From an uncultured Eggerthella sp. (GTDB lineage Bacteria > Actinomycetota > Coriobacteriia > Coriobacteriales > Eggerthellaceae), in NCBI GenBank assembly GCA_900542065.1, contig UQLU01000007.1:1-64000 (forward strand): 64,000 bases of DNA, written 5' to 3'. The notes beneath the pieces are model-generated. The model was not told the DNA's origin. It did not search any database and saw only the letters and a program-made list of their open reading frames with translations. Position 1 is the stretch's first letter. Every line of letters begins with the position of its first letter. Both the position numbers and the translations under genes were made by a program. Below are positions 19,549-27,422 of the stretch, in pieces.

Positions 19549-20916
19549 GTGACGCATAAAGCGAACATTCTCTCATTTAACGAGGTTAAAGCCCGTGGGG
19601 CTTCGTCGCCTCGTACCGTTTCTTCTAGGCGCCCCTCTCATGCGTCGAATTTTCAAATTCAGCCAAACAATACTCGTTCTACGCGTACGCAATCTTCACG
19701 TGCGGTAGATGCATTGCGCGCTTCTCATGCTTCGCGCACTTCGAGTTCTTCTTATTCATCTGGTGCTTTTAGCAATAATGGCTTGTCGGGTAGTGGATTG
19801 CATAATGCTGGCAATGGATCAAATGGCTCTAAAAGTGCCTTTGGTCATAATTGGGATGCTGCCACCTCTTTTGCTGATCAAGAAGTAAGGGAACCTTCTT
19901 GGTTGAAGTCCTCATTTAGACGAGGATCAGGCAGAACGCAAGAACGTGGCAGTTCTCGCAGTAATTCTGTGTTTAACGGACAGGATTTTTCGGCAAAGCA
20001 AGGTTATCGCTCGGATGGTGCTCGCTTGGGCGGTTATCGTTCTAATGGCTTGCGCTCGGAGAGCAATTACTCGGGCGGATATCACTCGGAGGGTAATCAC
20101 TCAGGCAGTTCTCGCTTAGGTAGTTACCGTTCGGATCGAGGGCGAAGTGGCGCAAGGGCTGCTCATGCAGGATTACATCGCGCTGATAACCGTCGAGATT
20201 TTGCTGGCTTCGAAGATGATTTCACGCAAGAAGATGCCCAGCAGAATTCATCGCGCAAGCACGTTCATAGCCACGAAAAAGAAAGCTTTGCCCAGCGTAT
20301 GCGTAAGAAGTTTCGTTCCGTTAAAGCTGAACGTGATTTCAATCGCACTATTGGAGCACGTGATCGCAAAGCACAAACGGATGCCGCTAATGCTTCTGCT
20401 AGTAGGGCAGCGCTCTACGAGATGCGTATGGGTTCTACCCATCGCAAATCGGCACGTATGCAAGATGAAGGCAAAGACAGGCCAAAGTTTGGCTTCGGCC
20501 TTCCGTTTAGTCTGCCCGTAACTTCACTTTCTGTCGCGGCAACACGAGGAATTGTTGCTCTTGCGGTTGTGGGGCTTACGGTATTTATGCTCTATCCTTC
20601 GTGTCAGAATTTCTATAATGAAACGCGTCAGTTACAGCAACTGCAAGCGGAATACCAGGCGCTTTCGGACTATAACACGCAAATGCAATCGCAGATTGAC
20701 TACCTTAACACCGATGAGGGTCTTGAAGAATATGCCAGATCTGAATTAGGCTGGATTCGTCAGGATGAACGTATGGCCACGGTTGAAGGCGTGGAATCTT
20801 CTGTGGATGGGTCGACGCAAACCAATACGACCTATTCGCCGTTGAATGAAGATATTCCTGCTCCTGCTACGTGGTATTCAGGTGTTTTGGATGTGTTATT
20901 CGGATATGGAAATTAA
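19549..20916 (+). CDS. DivIC/FtsB-like septum protein with very long Ser/Arg-rich N-terminal region
   Basis: The C-terminal part is recognisable as a septum-formation initiator. There is one membrane span (VAATRGIVALAVVGLTVFML, near residue 330), then a coiled coil (NETRQLQQLQAEYQALSDYN) and the family end motif EEYARSELGWIRQDE. Such proteins hold together FtsQ/FtsL-type division complexes. What is odd is the 320-residue cytoplasmic region rich in Ser, Arg, Gly and His, with irregular YRSDG/YHSEG repeats around 20000-20140. Typical FtsB/DivIC proteins have a cytoplasmic stub of fewer than 100 residues. I chose GTG at 19549, which has GAGGGG 10 bp upstream; ATG at 19489 in frame would add 20 residues. 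The gene overlaps ppx at its end. Confidence 0.78.
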   Translation: MTHKANILSFNEVKARGASSPRTVSSRRPSHASNFQIQPNNTRSTRTQSSRAVDALRASHASRTSSSSYSSGAFSNNGLSGSGLHNAGNGSNGSKSAFGHNWDAATSFADQEVREPSWLKSSFRRGSGRTQERGSSRSNSVFNGQDFSAKQGYRSDGARLGGYRSNGLRSESNYSGGYHSEGNHSGSSRLGSYRSDRGRSGARAAHAGLHRADNRRDFAGFEDDFTQEDAQQNSSRKHVHSHEKESFAQRMRKKFRSVKAERDFNRTIGARDRKAQTDAANASASRAALYEMRMGSTHRKSARMQDEGKDRPKFGFGLPFSLPVTSLSVAATRGIVALAVVGLTVFMLYPSCQNFYNETRQLQQLQAEYQALSDYNTQMQSQIDYLNTDEGLEEYARSELGWIRQDERMATVEGVESSVDGSTQTNTTYSPLNEDIPAPATWYSGVLDVLFGYGN

Positions 20917-21955
20917 TCATTCAGCAGATAAATCCGCCCAGCTAACGGACAAAACTGCCCAGCAATTAATGGGCGAATCAGTCAAGCAATTGGCAGATGC
21001 ATCAGCTCAGCCACTATCAGGCAATTCAGTTCAGCGCAGGGCATCTCTTGATATTGGTACCGTAACGTGTCGTTTGCTTTTGGCGGATGTATCAGATACG
21101 TCATTTGCCGAGTTGGAACGTCGCGTTGCTATTACCAATCTTGGCATTGGGGTAGATAAAACGCATATGCTTCAAGACGATGCTATAGCGCGCGTCGAAC
21201 ACCAAATTGCCGAATATGTTTCAGTAATCAATTCGTACAAAACTCCCGAGCATCCCGCTATTCCTATAACAGCTGTTGCTACGAGTGCTGCTCGTGATGC
21301 GCAGAATTCCGATGTGTTAGTAGAACGCCTTCGTGCGCTTGGGGTTGAACTTTCTATCATCGAAGGAACCCGCGAAGCGGCGCTTTCATTTAGGGGTGCT
21401 GCTCAAGGCCACGAAGGTGAAAACTTGCTGGTGGTGGATATTGGCGGAGGATCAACTGAAATTGTGCTCGGTGTTGGTGGGGGTAATCCTCGTTTTTCCC
21501 ATTCGTTCAATATTGGATGTCGCCGTATGACAGAGCGCTTTATGGCCTGCGATCCGCCTACGACCGAACAGTGTGATGCTTTGCGCGCATATGTATACCA
21601 GGAAATGAAGCCCTACTTTGAGCAAGCCCGCGCAGAGGGTAATACAATCGATCGAATTATTGCGGTAGCGGGTACCCCTACAAGCGTGGTTGCTATCGAT
21701 AGGCATTTGGAAGTATACGACTCTTCCAAAGTGCACAACACGCAGGTTAGCCGAGAAACCCTAGAGCGCATCTACGATGAACTTCGCGCGATGGATCTTG
21801 AGCATCGAAAGCAGGTTGTGGGGCTTGAACCAGCACGAGCAGGCGTGATTGTTGCAGGTTTGGCGATTTTGTTAGAAGTACTTACTTTGACAAATTGTTC
21901 TTCATTTACTGTGAGCGAATCTGATATATTACAAGGGATGCTTCTCTCTGACTGA
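20906..21955 (+). CDS. ppx: Exopolyphosphatase / GppA-family phosphatase
   Basis: After a 45-residue extension the protein has the ASKHA fold of Ppx/GppA enzymes, which release phosphate from polyphosphate or pppGpp. Visible are the phosphate-1 loop SLDIGTVTCRLL, the segment AVATSAARDAQN, the phosphate-2 loop VVDIGGGSTEIVLG and the AVAGTPTSVVAID region. At about 300 core residues it is the short, actinobacterial form lacking the C-terminal HD-like domain. The N-terminal extension consists of five degenerate eight-residue repeats (ADKSAQLT, DKTAQQLM, GESVKQLA, DASAQPLS, GNSVQRRA). ATG at 20906 overlaps the end of the division gene by 11 bp. No good ribosome site is seen, which suggests coupling. 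The polyphosphate kinase gene lies at the right end of the window. Confidence 0.85.
   Translation: MEINHSADKSAQLTDKTAQQLMGESVKQLADASAQPLSGNSVQRRASLDIGTVTCRLLLADVSDTSFAELERRVAITNLGIGVDKTHMLQDDAIARVEHQIAEYVSVINSYKTPEHPAIPITAVATSAARDAQNSDVLVERLRALGVELSIIEGTREAALSFRGAAQGHEGENLLVVDIGGGSTEIVLGVGGGNPRFSHSFNIGCRRMTERFMACDPPTTEQCDALRAYVYQEMKPYFEQARAEGNTIDRIIAVAGTPTSVVAIDRHLEVYDSSKVHNTQVSRETLERIYDELRAMDLEHRKQVVGLEPARAGVIVAGLAILLEVLTLTNCSSFTVSESDILQGMLLSD
20918..21040 (+). repeat. In-frame 24-bp degenerate repeat in ppx
   Basis: Five 24-bp units encode the octapeptide series that forms the N-terminal extension of the exopolyphosphatase. Divergence is high at the DNA level, but the AQ/KQ-L periodicity is clear in protein. 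Confidence 0.6.
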
Positions 21956-21962
21956 GATCCGC

Positions 21963-21990
21963 AAAGGTAGTTCAGGCGTTACCTTTTTGT
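21963..21990 (+). terminator. Weak terminator after ppx
   Basis: AAAGGTA (21963-21969) pairs with TACCTTT (21980-21986) around a 10-nt loop, within a short run of T's. It lies just after the ppx stop codon and before the tRNA promoter. Confidence 0.45.
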
Positions 21991-22031
21991 AGAAGAGACA
22001 AGGTCTTTCTTAGAACTTCGTCGCCTAAGGC

Positions 22032-22060
22032 TTGCAAATTATTATTTTTGCTATGATAAT
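22032..22060 (+). promoter_or_regulatory. Promoter of tRNA-Leu
   Basis: TTGCAA (22032-22037) and GATAAT (22055-22060) are 17 bp apart, 24 bp upstream of the mature tRNA. Confidence 0.6.
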
Positions 22061-22083
22061 AGGCGTTCGTTACGAAGAATCAC

Positions 22084-22168
22084 GGGAGCGTGGCGGAATT
22101 GGCATACGCAGCGGACTTAAAATCCGCCGCCTTCGGGCTTGTGGGTTCGAGTCCCACCGCTCCTACCA
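22084..22168 (+). tRNA. tRNA-Leu (anticodon UAA)
   Basis: This is an 85-nt class II tRNA with encoded CCA. The acceptor GGGAGCG pairs with CGCTCCT (a G-U at the first pair), and the discriminator is A, as expected for Leu. The anticodon stem GCGGA/TCCGC holds the loop CTTAAAA, with anticodon TAA at 22118-22120. A long variable arm (GCCTTCGGGC) and the T-arm GTGGG-TTCGAGT-CCCAC complete the cloverleaf. Confidence 0.97.
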
Positions 22169-22274
22169 GTTCATTTTTAACGAGCAACTGCATAACAGGC
22201 TTATCCTTTTGCGCACTGAGCTTTGTCATGCGAAATAAGGTAAAGTTGACTTTTCTTAAGGGAAAGCGTTTGAT

Positions 22275-23384
22275 ATGTCAGGTATTTCCTCACACGTGGA
22301 AGCTCTCGATGAAGCAACAATCGATTTCAAAGATTTTGAAACGCTTGCAAGCGAAGTAGAAGCAGAAGCAAATTCTCCTAAACTCTTTGAAGTGTATCTG
22401 AATCGCTATGCTGAAAAAGCAGGCGAAATCATAAATCGTTTTATTCCTGTTGGAACGCACCCCGACATGGATAAATATCTTTATACCCCTCTTCGCAAAT
22501 ACAGTGAAAATGGTGGCAAACGTCATCGTCCTCTTATTTGTGTTGCTGCTTGCGCGGCAGTAGGAGGCAACCCTTCACGGGCTTTTTCTTCTGCAGCAGC
22601 TATTGAGCATTTTCATACCGCTGCATTAATTCATGACGATATTGCAGACGATGCAACTCTTCGTCGCTCTGAGCCTTGCATGCATTTAACGCAGGGTATT
22701 GGCCTTGCCATTAATGCGGGCGACTTGGCACTTTCCATCGTTAACGGCATTGTTATGCGCGACCCACTTTTGGAAGATTCCTTGAAGGTTCGCGTGGCAA
22801 TTGAGCTGGTATCTATGGCGCAGAATACCGTAGAAGGCCAGGCGCTCGATATTGGTTGGGCGCGCGATGGTCGCTATGACATTGCCCCCGAAGATTACCT
22901 GGCAATGGCAATTCACAAAACCGCACATTATTCAGGAGCAGTTCCACTGGCTGTCGGCGCTCTTGTTGGTGGCGGTAGTGAAGAACAAATTGAAGGCTTG
23001 CGCTCTTATGGCCTTGATACCGGTCTTGCTTTCCAGATTCAAGATGACCTGTTGAACTTGGTCGGTACTAAAGAGGCTAAGGAAAAAGACTTCCGAAGCG
23101 ACATTACCGAAGGCAAGCGCACCCTTGTGGTGGTACACGCGCTTAAGCATTCTGAAAAGCGCGACCGTTTGATTGAAATTCTTTCTTCTAAGGAAACCGA
23201 TCCTGCCGTTTTGGAAGAGGCGGTTACTATCATGCGCGAATCGGGCAGCATTGATTATGCTCGCGATTATGCCGAAAAACTTACTGCAGATGCACAGAAG
23301 CGTCTTGAAGCTCTGCTGCCTGCAACTCCTGCGCGTGATCTGCTTGTTTCTATGGCGAATTGGTTTGTTGATCGTTTGAAGTAG
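22275..23384 (+). CDS. Polyprenyl (trans-isoprenyl) diphosphate synthase
   Basis: The 369-residue all-helical enzyme condenses isopentenyl diphosphate onto an allylic primer. The first aspartate-rich motif is present as LIHDDIADDATLRR and the second as FQIQDDLLNLVGT. GGKRHRP, the Lys/Arg substrate loop, precedes them. Alanine and histidine rather than bulky residues before the first motif suggest a medium or long product, but chain length cannot be stated. An N-terminal extension of about 50 residues precedes the fold. ATG at 22275 has AAGGGAAAG upstream. It is followed after 9 bp by the CwlM-like gene. The products could serve quinone or undecaprenyl-type carrier synthesis. Confidence 0.9.
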   Translation: MSGISSHVEALDEATIDFKDFETLASEVEAEANSPKLFEVYLNRYAEKAGEIINRFIPVGTHPDMDKYLYTPLRKYSENGGKRHRPLICVAACAAVGGNPSRAFSSAAAIEHFHTAALIHDDIADDATLRRSEPCMHLTQGIGLAINAGDLALSIVNGIVMRDPLLEDSLKVRVAIELVSMAQNTVEGQALDIGWARDGRYDIAPEDYLAMAIHKTAHYSGAVPLAVGALVGGGSEEQIEGLRSYGLDTGLAFQIQDDLLNLVGTKEAKEKDFRSDITEGKRTLVVVHALKHSEKRDRLIEILSSKETDPAVLEEAVTIMRESGSIDYARDYAEKLTADAQKRLEALLPATPARDLLVSMANWFVDRLK

Positions 23385-23393
23385 TGGTGAAGT

Positions 23394-24299
23394 ATGGATC
23401 CTATTCGTAAGAATGATTCTGGTGCTGCAGTTTTAGACGTTCAGCGAAGGCTGGTTACGGCTGGTTTTCTTGCCAAAGAAGCAGTATCTGGAACTTTTGA
23501 TGCTAAAACCGTTAATGCTGTTGCGCAGCTTTGTGTGGCATGCGGTATTGATCCTCGTCAAGAAGTCGACGAGGTAGTTTGGAATAAGCTGGTAGACGAA
23601 TCCTTCGAGCTGGGGGATCGTAACCTGTATTTGCGTGTTCCTTTCTTCCATGGTCGCGATGTGCGCACCCTTCAAGAAGCGCTTTCGGCTCTTGGTTTTT
23701 CCTGTGGCGAAAAAGATGGCATTTTTGGTGCGCATACCGAAGATGCGGTACGTCGTTTCCAGCTGAATATGGGTCTTCCTACCGACGGTATTGTTGGCGC
23801 TTTCACTTTCCGTGCGCTTATCAATTTGCAGCATTCTTGGAAGGGTAAAGACTCCTTTACTTCAACTCCTCATTTGGGTTTTGCACGCGCATCCGAAGCG
23901 CTGGAATCTACCATGATTTGCCTGTATGGGGTAACCGATTTTACTCGTTCGGTTGCAGCGCGTATGTCTAACCTTGCGCTGGCAACCAATCCTACCTCTA
24001 AGGTTATGAGTGCCGATTCGCTCTTGGTTCCGCCCGATGACAATACGCTCTTCGTTCAGATTTTGGTAGGCGAAGAAAAACCTGCTGCGGTTCTTCCTAC
24101 GGTTGAATTCGAAAACGAAGAAAGCCTTGGCGTTCGTTTTGCGCAGGCTATTAAAGCAACTGAGCATCATGACCGCCGTATTGCGGTTCGCCTTCCCAAT
24201 GAAGGTTGGGAAGATGCGGGCGAGGCGCGTTCGGCTCAGCACTACGCCATCGTATTATTAGACGCTCTTTGCAGCGCTTTGCTTATTCTTGAACAGTAA
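23394..24299 (+). CDS. CwlM-like protein with two peptidoglycan-binding domains and a degenerate C-terminal domain
   Basis: The 301-residue protein has no signal peptide or membrane span, so it should be cytoplasmic. It carries two PG_binding_1 (PF01471-type) domains. The first is at about residues 4-70 (GAAVLDVQRRLVTAGF). The second is at 83-150 (DVRTLQEALSALGF, DGIFGAHTEDAVRRFQ, LPTDGIVGAFTFRAL). The linker FELGDRNLY between them is the kind of joint found in mycobacterial CwlM. In CwlM these domains are followed by an amidase_3 domain that has lost catalysis and works as a MurA regulator. Here the last 140 residues have no recognisable zinc ligands and look like a shortened remnant. Location between a prenyl synthase and glmU fits a cell-wall role. 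Homology to CwlM is inferred from memory of that family. Confidence 0.7.
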   Translation: MDPIRKNDSGAAVLDVQRRLVTAGFLAKEAVSGTFDAKTVNAVAQLCVACGIDPRQEVDEVVWNKLVDESFELGDRNLYLRVPFFHGRDVRTLQEALSALGFSCGEKDGIFGAHTEDAVRRFQLNMGLPTDGIVGAFTFRALINLQHSWKGKDSFTSTPHLGFARASEALESTMICLYGVTDFTRSVAARMSNLALATNPTSKVMSADSLLVPPDDNTLFVQILVGEEKPAAVLPTVEFENEESLGVRFAQAIKATEHHDRRIAVRLPNEGWEDAGEARSAQHYAIVLLDALCSALLILEQ

Positions 24300-24315
24300 G
24301 GTTTCCGTAAACCTT

Positions 24316-24344
24316 TTCAGCTTGTGAGTAATGACTGTTATACT
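24316..24344 (+). promoter_or_regulatory. Likely promoter of glmU-prs-pth
   Basis: TATACT (24339-24344) is a good -10 box 34 bp before the start codon. The -35 position (24316-24321, TTCAGC) is poor. Confidence 0.4.
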
Positions 24345-24377
24345 GTGGACGCACAATAATTGAAGGGAAGGCGTTCA

Positions 24378-25742
24378 TTGGAAGCATCAGCACTTATTCT
24401 TGCTGCGGGCGCGGGTACTCGTATGAAGTCATCAAAGCCCAAGGTTGCTCACGAGATTTTGGGGAAGCCGCTGGTTCGCTGGGTGGTAGATGCAGCTCAT
24501 GCAGCTGGTATTGATTCGGTGGTAAGCATCGTTGGACACGGCAGAGATCAAGTAGAGCCTCTGCTGAGCGATACTACGATGGTGGTTCAAGAAGAACAGC
24601 TTGGCACCGCTCATGCGGTATTGGTTGCTCGCGAAGCACTGGCGGGCAAATCGGGCTCTTTGGTTGTTCTAACGGGGGATTCTCCGCTCGTAAAACCATC
24701 TACCATTGAAGAGCTTGTTCGCACGCGTGAAGAATCAAACGCAGCGGTAGTAGTTCTTACCATGGAAGCAGAAAATCCTTTTGGCTATGGTCGTATTGTT
24801 CGCGACGATGCGGGCGATGTTATGGCTATTGTTGAGCAGAAGGATTGCACACCTGAACAGGCTGAAATCACTGAATGCAATTCTGGTTTTTATTGCTTTG
24901 ATATTGAATTGTTGTTCTCTGCATTGGAAGAGGTTTCAACCGACAATGCACAAGGGGAATACTACTTAACTGACGTGTTGGGCATTGCGCGTAATCGCGG
25001 TCAGCGCGTATTGGCATACAGGGCGCAAGACCCAACTGAATGCTTGGGCGTTAATTCTCGTATTCAGCTTGCCCAAGCAACGCAAATCCTACAGCAGCGT
25101 ATCAATGAAGCTCATATGGCTGCTGGTGTTACTATGATGGATCCTAAAACCACGTGGATTGGTCCAGATGTAACCATCGAGCAGGATGTTGAAATTCTTC
25201 CCATGACTTTCTTGCTTGGCAAAACATCGGTAGCTACGGGCAGCGTACTTGGCCCTAACACTCGTTTGACTGATGTGGTGGTAGGTCCAAATTGTACGGT
25301 AGATGAAACCGTTGGCATTGAAGCCACTATGGAAGAAGGCGTTACCTGCGGTCCTCGTGCTTATCTTCGCCCAGGAACTTATCTCTGCGAACATGCAAAA
25401 GCAGGTACCCATGTTGAAATAAAGAAATCCACCATTGGCCCTGGTTCAAAGGTGCCTCACCTGTCCTACATTGGCGATGCTACCGTCGGTCGTGATGTAA
25501 ATATCGGCGCAGGCAGCATTACGTGCAATTATGACGGTGAAAAGAAATGGCCTACTACTATTGGCGATAACTGCTTTGTTGGTAGTGACGTTATGATGGT
25601 AGCGCCAGTAAATCTTGGTGAAAACTCGCTTATTGGTGCGGGTTCAGTTATTACTAAAGATGTTTCTGCGGGAGCTCTTGGTTTAGGACGTGCCCGTCAG
25701 ACGGAGATCGAGCACTGGAACGAGAGGAAGAACAACAAATGA
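24378..25742 (+). CDS. glmU: Bifunctional UDP-N-acetylglucosamine pyrophosphorylase / glucosamine-1-phosphate N-acetyltransferase
   Basis: GlmU acetylates glucosamine-1-phosphate and then uridylylates it to UDP-GlcNAc. The N-terminal half has the nucleotidyltransferase signature LAAGAGTRMKSSKPK (near residue 9) and GTAHAVL. The C-terminal half is a left-handed beta-helix of hexapeptide repeats, ending with the acetyl-CoA site GAGSITCNYDGEKKW and the GAGSVITKDV segment. I chose TTG at 24378 because AAGGGAAGG lies at the right spacing; that gives the standard 454 residues. A TTG at 24360 would add six. It overlaps prs by four bases (ATGA). The order glmU-prs-pth is widely conserved in bacteria. 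Confidence 0.95.
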   Translation: MEASALILAAGAGTRMKSSKPKVAHEILGKPLVRWVVDAAHAAGIDSVVSIVGHGRDQVEPLLSDTTMVVQEEQLGTAHAVLVAREALAGKSGSLVVLTGDSPLVKPSTIEELVRTREESNAAVVVLTMEAENPFGYGRIVRDDAGDVMAIVEQKDCTPEQAEITECNSGFYCFDIELLFSALEEVSTDNAQGEYYLTDVLGIARNRGQRVLAYRAQDPTECLGVNSRIQLAQATQILQQRINEAHMAAGVTMMDPKTTWIGPDVTIEQDVEILPMTFLLGKTSVATGSVLGPNTRLTDVVVGPNCTVDETVGIEATMEEGVTCGPRAYLRPGTYLCEHAKAGTHVEIKKSTIGPGSKVPHLSYIGDATVGRDVNIGAGSITCNYDGEKKWPTTIGDNCFVGSDVMMVAPVNLGENSLIGAGSVITKDVSAGALGLGRARQTEIEHWNERKNNK

Positions 25743-26710
25743 GCAATATGACAAAAACCATGGCAATCTTCGCGGGTTCTACGTGCCCCGATCTTGCTGA
25801 GGAAATTGCAACCAAGTTGGGCACTACGCTTGGCAATGTAAAGCTCGAAAAGTTTTCTAATGGCGAAATTTACGCACGTTATTTAGAAAGCGTTCGTGGT
25901 GCTGATGTGTTTCTCGTTCAGTCCACGTCTACTCCTAATGTAAACGAAGCTTTAATGGAGCTTTTAATTATGGCTGATGCTGCAAAGCGCGCATCTGCTC
26001 GTACGGTAAATGCGGTAGTACCTTGCTATGGCTATGCTCGTCAGGACCGCAAGGCTGCTGCTCGTGAACCTATTACGGCTAAGTTGGTCGCTAACTTGAT
26101 GACGGTTTCTGGTATTGACCGCATGATTACTATCGATCTTCACCAGGGTCAGATTCAGGGCTTTTTCGATACCCCAGTAGACCACTTAACAGCATTGCCT
26201 ATTTTTGCTGATTACTTCAGAAAGAAGGATTTGGATTCTGAAAAGCTGTGCGTAGTAAGCCCCGATGTTGGTCGCGCTAAGGCAGCAAAGAAGCTTTCCG
26301 ATATGCTTCATGCAGACCTGGCTATCATGCACAAGGGTCGTCCTGGTCATAACAAGGCAGAAATTACTGCGTTGATTGGCGATGTTAAGGACAAGATCTG
26401 TATCGTAAACGACGATATTATCGACACGGCAGGCACGCTGTGTGCTGCGGTAGCAACCCTTAAGGAAAAGGGTGCAGAACGCGTCTTTGTATGCGCAAGC
26501 CATCCAGTATTCTCTGGTCCTGCTTACGAGCGTTTGGAAAACTCCCAGATTGAAGAAGTAGTAGTGTGCAACACTATTGCCGTTCCTGACGAGCGCCAGA
26601 CGGGCAAGATCCGTGTTATTTCGGTAGCTCCACTTCTGGCAAACGCTATCAACAACGTTTACACCAACGCCTCTGTTGCTTCCTTGTTCGACCCCGAGTT
26701 TGCTCTGTAA
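25739..26710 (+). CDS. prs: Ribose-phosphate pyrophosphokinase
   Basis: This enzyme makes PRPP from ribose-5-phosphate and ATP. PRPP is needed by PurF, TrpD and histidine synthesis, all represented in the window. The 323 residues fit class I enzymes. Motifs visible are KFSNGEIYARYLESVRGADVF (start of the ATP site), the flexible loop CYGYARQDRK, the metal motif DLHQGQIQGFF and the PRPP loop VNDDIIDTAGTL. Its ATG lies inside the last codons of glmU, so translation is coupled. pth follows after three bases. Confidence 0.97.
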   Translation: MSNMTKTMAIFAGSTCPDLAEEIATKLGTTLGNVKLEKFSNGEIYARYLESVRGADVFLVQSTSTPNVNEALMELLIMADAAKRASARTVNAVVPCYGYARQDRKAAAREPITAKLVANLMTVSGIDRMITIDLHQGQIQGFFDTPVDHLTALPIFADYFRKKDLDSEKLCVVSPDVGRAKAAKKLSDMLHADLAIMHKGRPGHNKAEITALIGDVKDKICIVNDDIIDTAGTLCAAVATLKEKGAERVFVCASHPVFSGPAYERLENSQIEEVVVCNTIAVPDERQTGKIRVISVAPLLANAINNVYTNASVASLFDPEFAL

Positions 26711-26713
26711 TTT

Positions 26714-27289
26714 ATGCAAGTAATCGTTGGACTTGGAAACCCAGGCGAAGAATACGCGCATACCCGCCACAACGCTGGTTTTGAGGTTATTGATCTCTTA
26801 GCTCAGCGTTGGGGTGTGTCGTACTGGAAAAATACCTGCGGTGCGTTAGTGGGTGAAGCTAAGGTTCGCTTAGCATCGGGCGATGTTGAAAAGGTTATTC
26901 TGGCAAAGCCTCAAAGCTTTATGAACTTATCAGGAGGACCTGTTTCGCGTCTTTGTCGCGACTATGAAGAAGATCCTGCTGAGCTTATTGTTATCCACGA
27001 CGAGCTTGATATTAATCCTGGCACGGTTCGCGTGAAAAAGGGCGGTGGCCATGCGGGCCATAATGGCTTGCGCTCGATTATTGAAAAGCTGGGCACTCGC
27101 GACTTTTTGCGCGTTCGTACGGGCATCGGTCGCCCTCCAGGACGCATGAGCGTGGTCGACTTCGTGTTGCAGGCTCCCAAAAAAGAAGCCAAGGATGATT
27201 TCGACGAGGCGTGCGTATTGGCTGCTGATGCGGTGGAATCGCTTCTCAATGAAGGGCTGGAACGCACGCAAAACGCGTTTAACCGATAA
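26714..27289 (+). CDS. pth: Peptidyl-tRNA hydrolase
   Basis: Pth recycles peptidyl-tRNA released prematurely from ribosomes. The 191-residue length is standard. Catalytic features are GLGNPGEEYAHTRHNAGF, containing the key His and Asn near residues 18-20, then KPQSFMNLSG and IHDELDINPG with the catalytic Asp near 96. The run KGGGHAGHNGLRSI gives the substrate-binding Asn/His. It is the last gene of the glmU-prs-pth operon and is followed by a terminator. Confidence 0.97.
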   Translation: MQVIVGLGNPGEEYAHTRHNAGFEVIDLLAQRWGVSYWKNTCGALVGEAKVRLASGDVEKVILAKPQSFMNLSGGPVSRLCRDYEEDPAELIVIHDELDINPGTVRVKKGGGHAGHNGLRSIIEKLGTRDFLRVRTGIGRPPGRMSVVDFVLQAPKKEAKDDFDEACVLAADAVESLLNEGLERTQNAFNR

Positions 27290-27341
27290 GTCACCCTGCA
27301 TTTACCTGCCTTGTATGTAGGACATATAACCGCTTAACTTC

Positions 27342-27376
27342 AAAGAGCTTCTCTTGTTACGAGAAGCTCTTTTCTT
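27342..27376 (+). terminator. Terminator of glmU-prs-pth
   Basis: AAAGAGCTTCTC (27342-27353) and GAGAAGCTCTTT (27361-27372) form a perfect 12-bp stem with a 7-nt loop, followed by T's. Confidence 0.9.
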
Positions 27377-27422
27377 GTGCGACAATAGAGCATGAGAAAA
27401 GAACGTATGGTAGGTATTAAGT

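Noticed and set aside
22090..22359. Small protein frame across the tRNA-Leu gene
   Set aside because: It runs through a fully structured tRNA and into the prenyl synthase start; it is not a gene.
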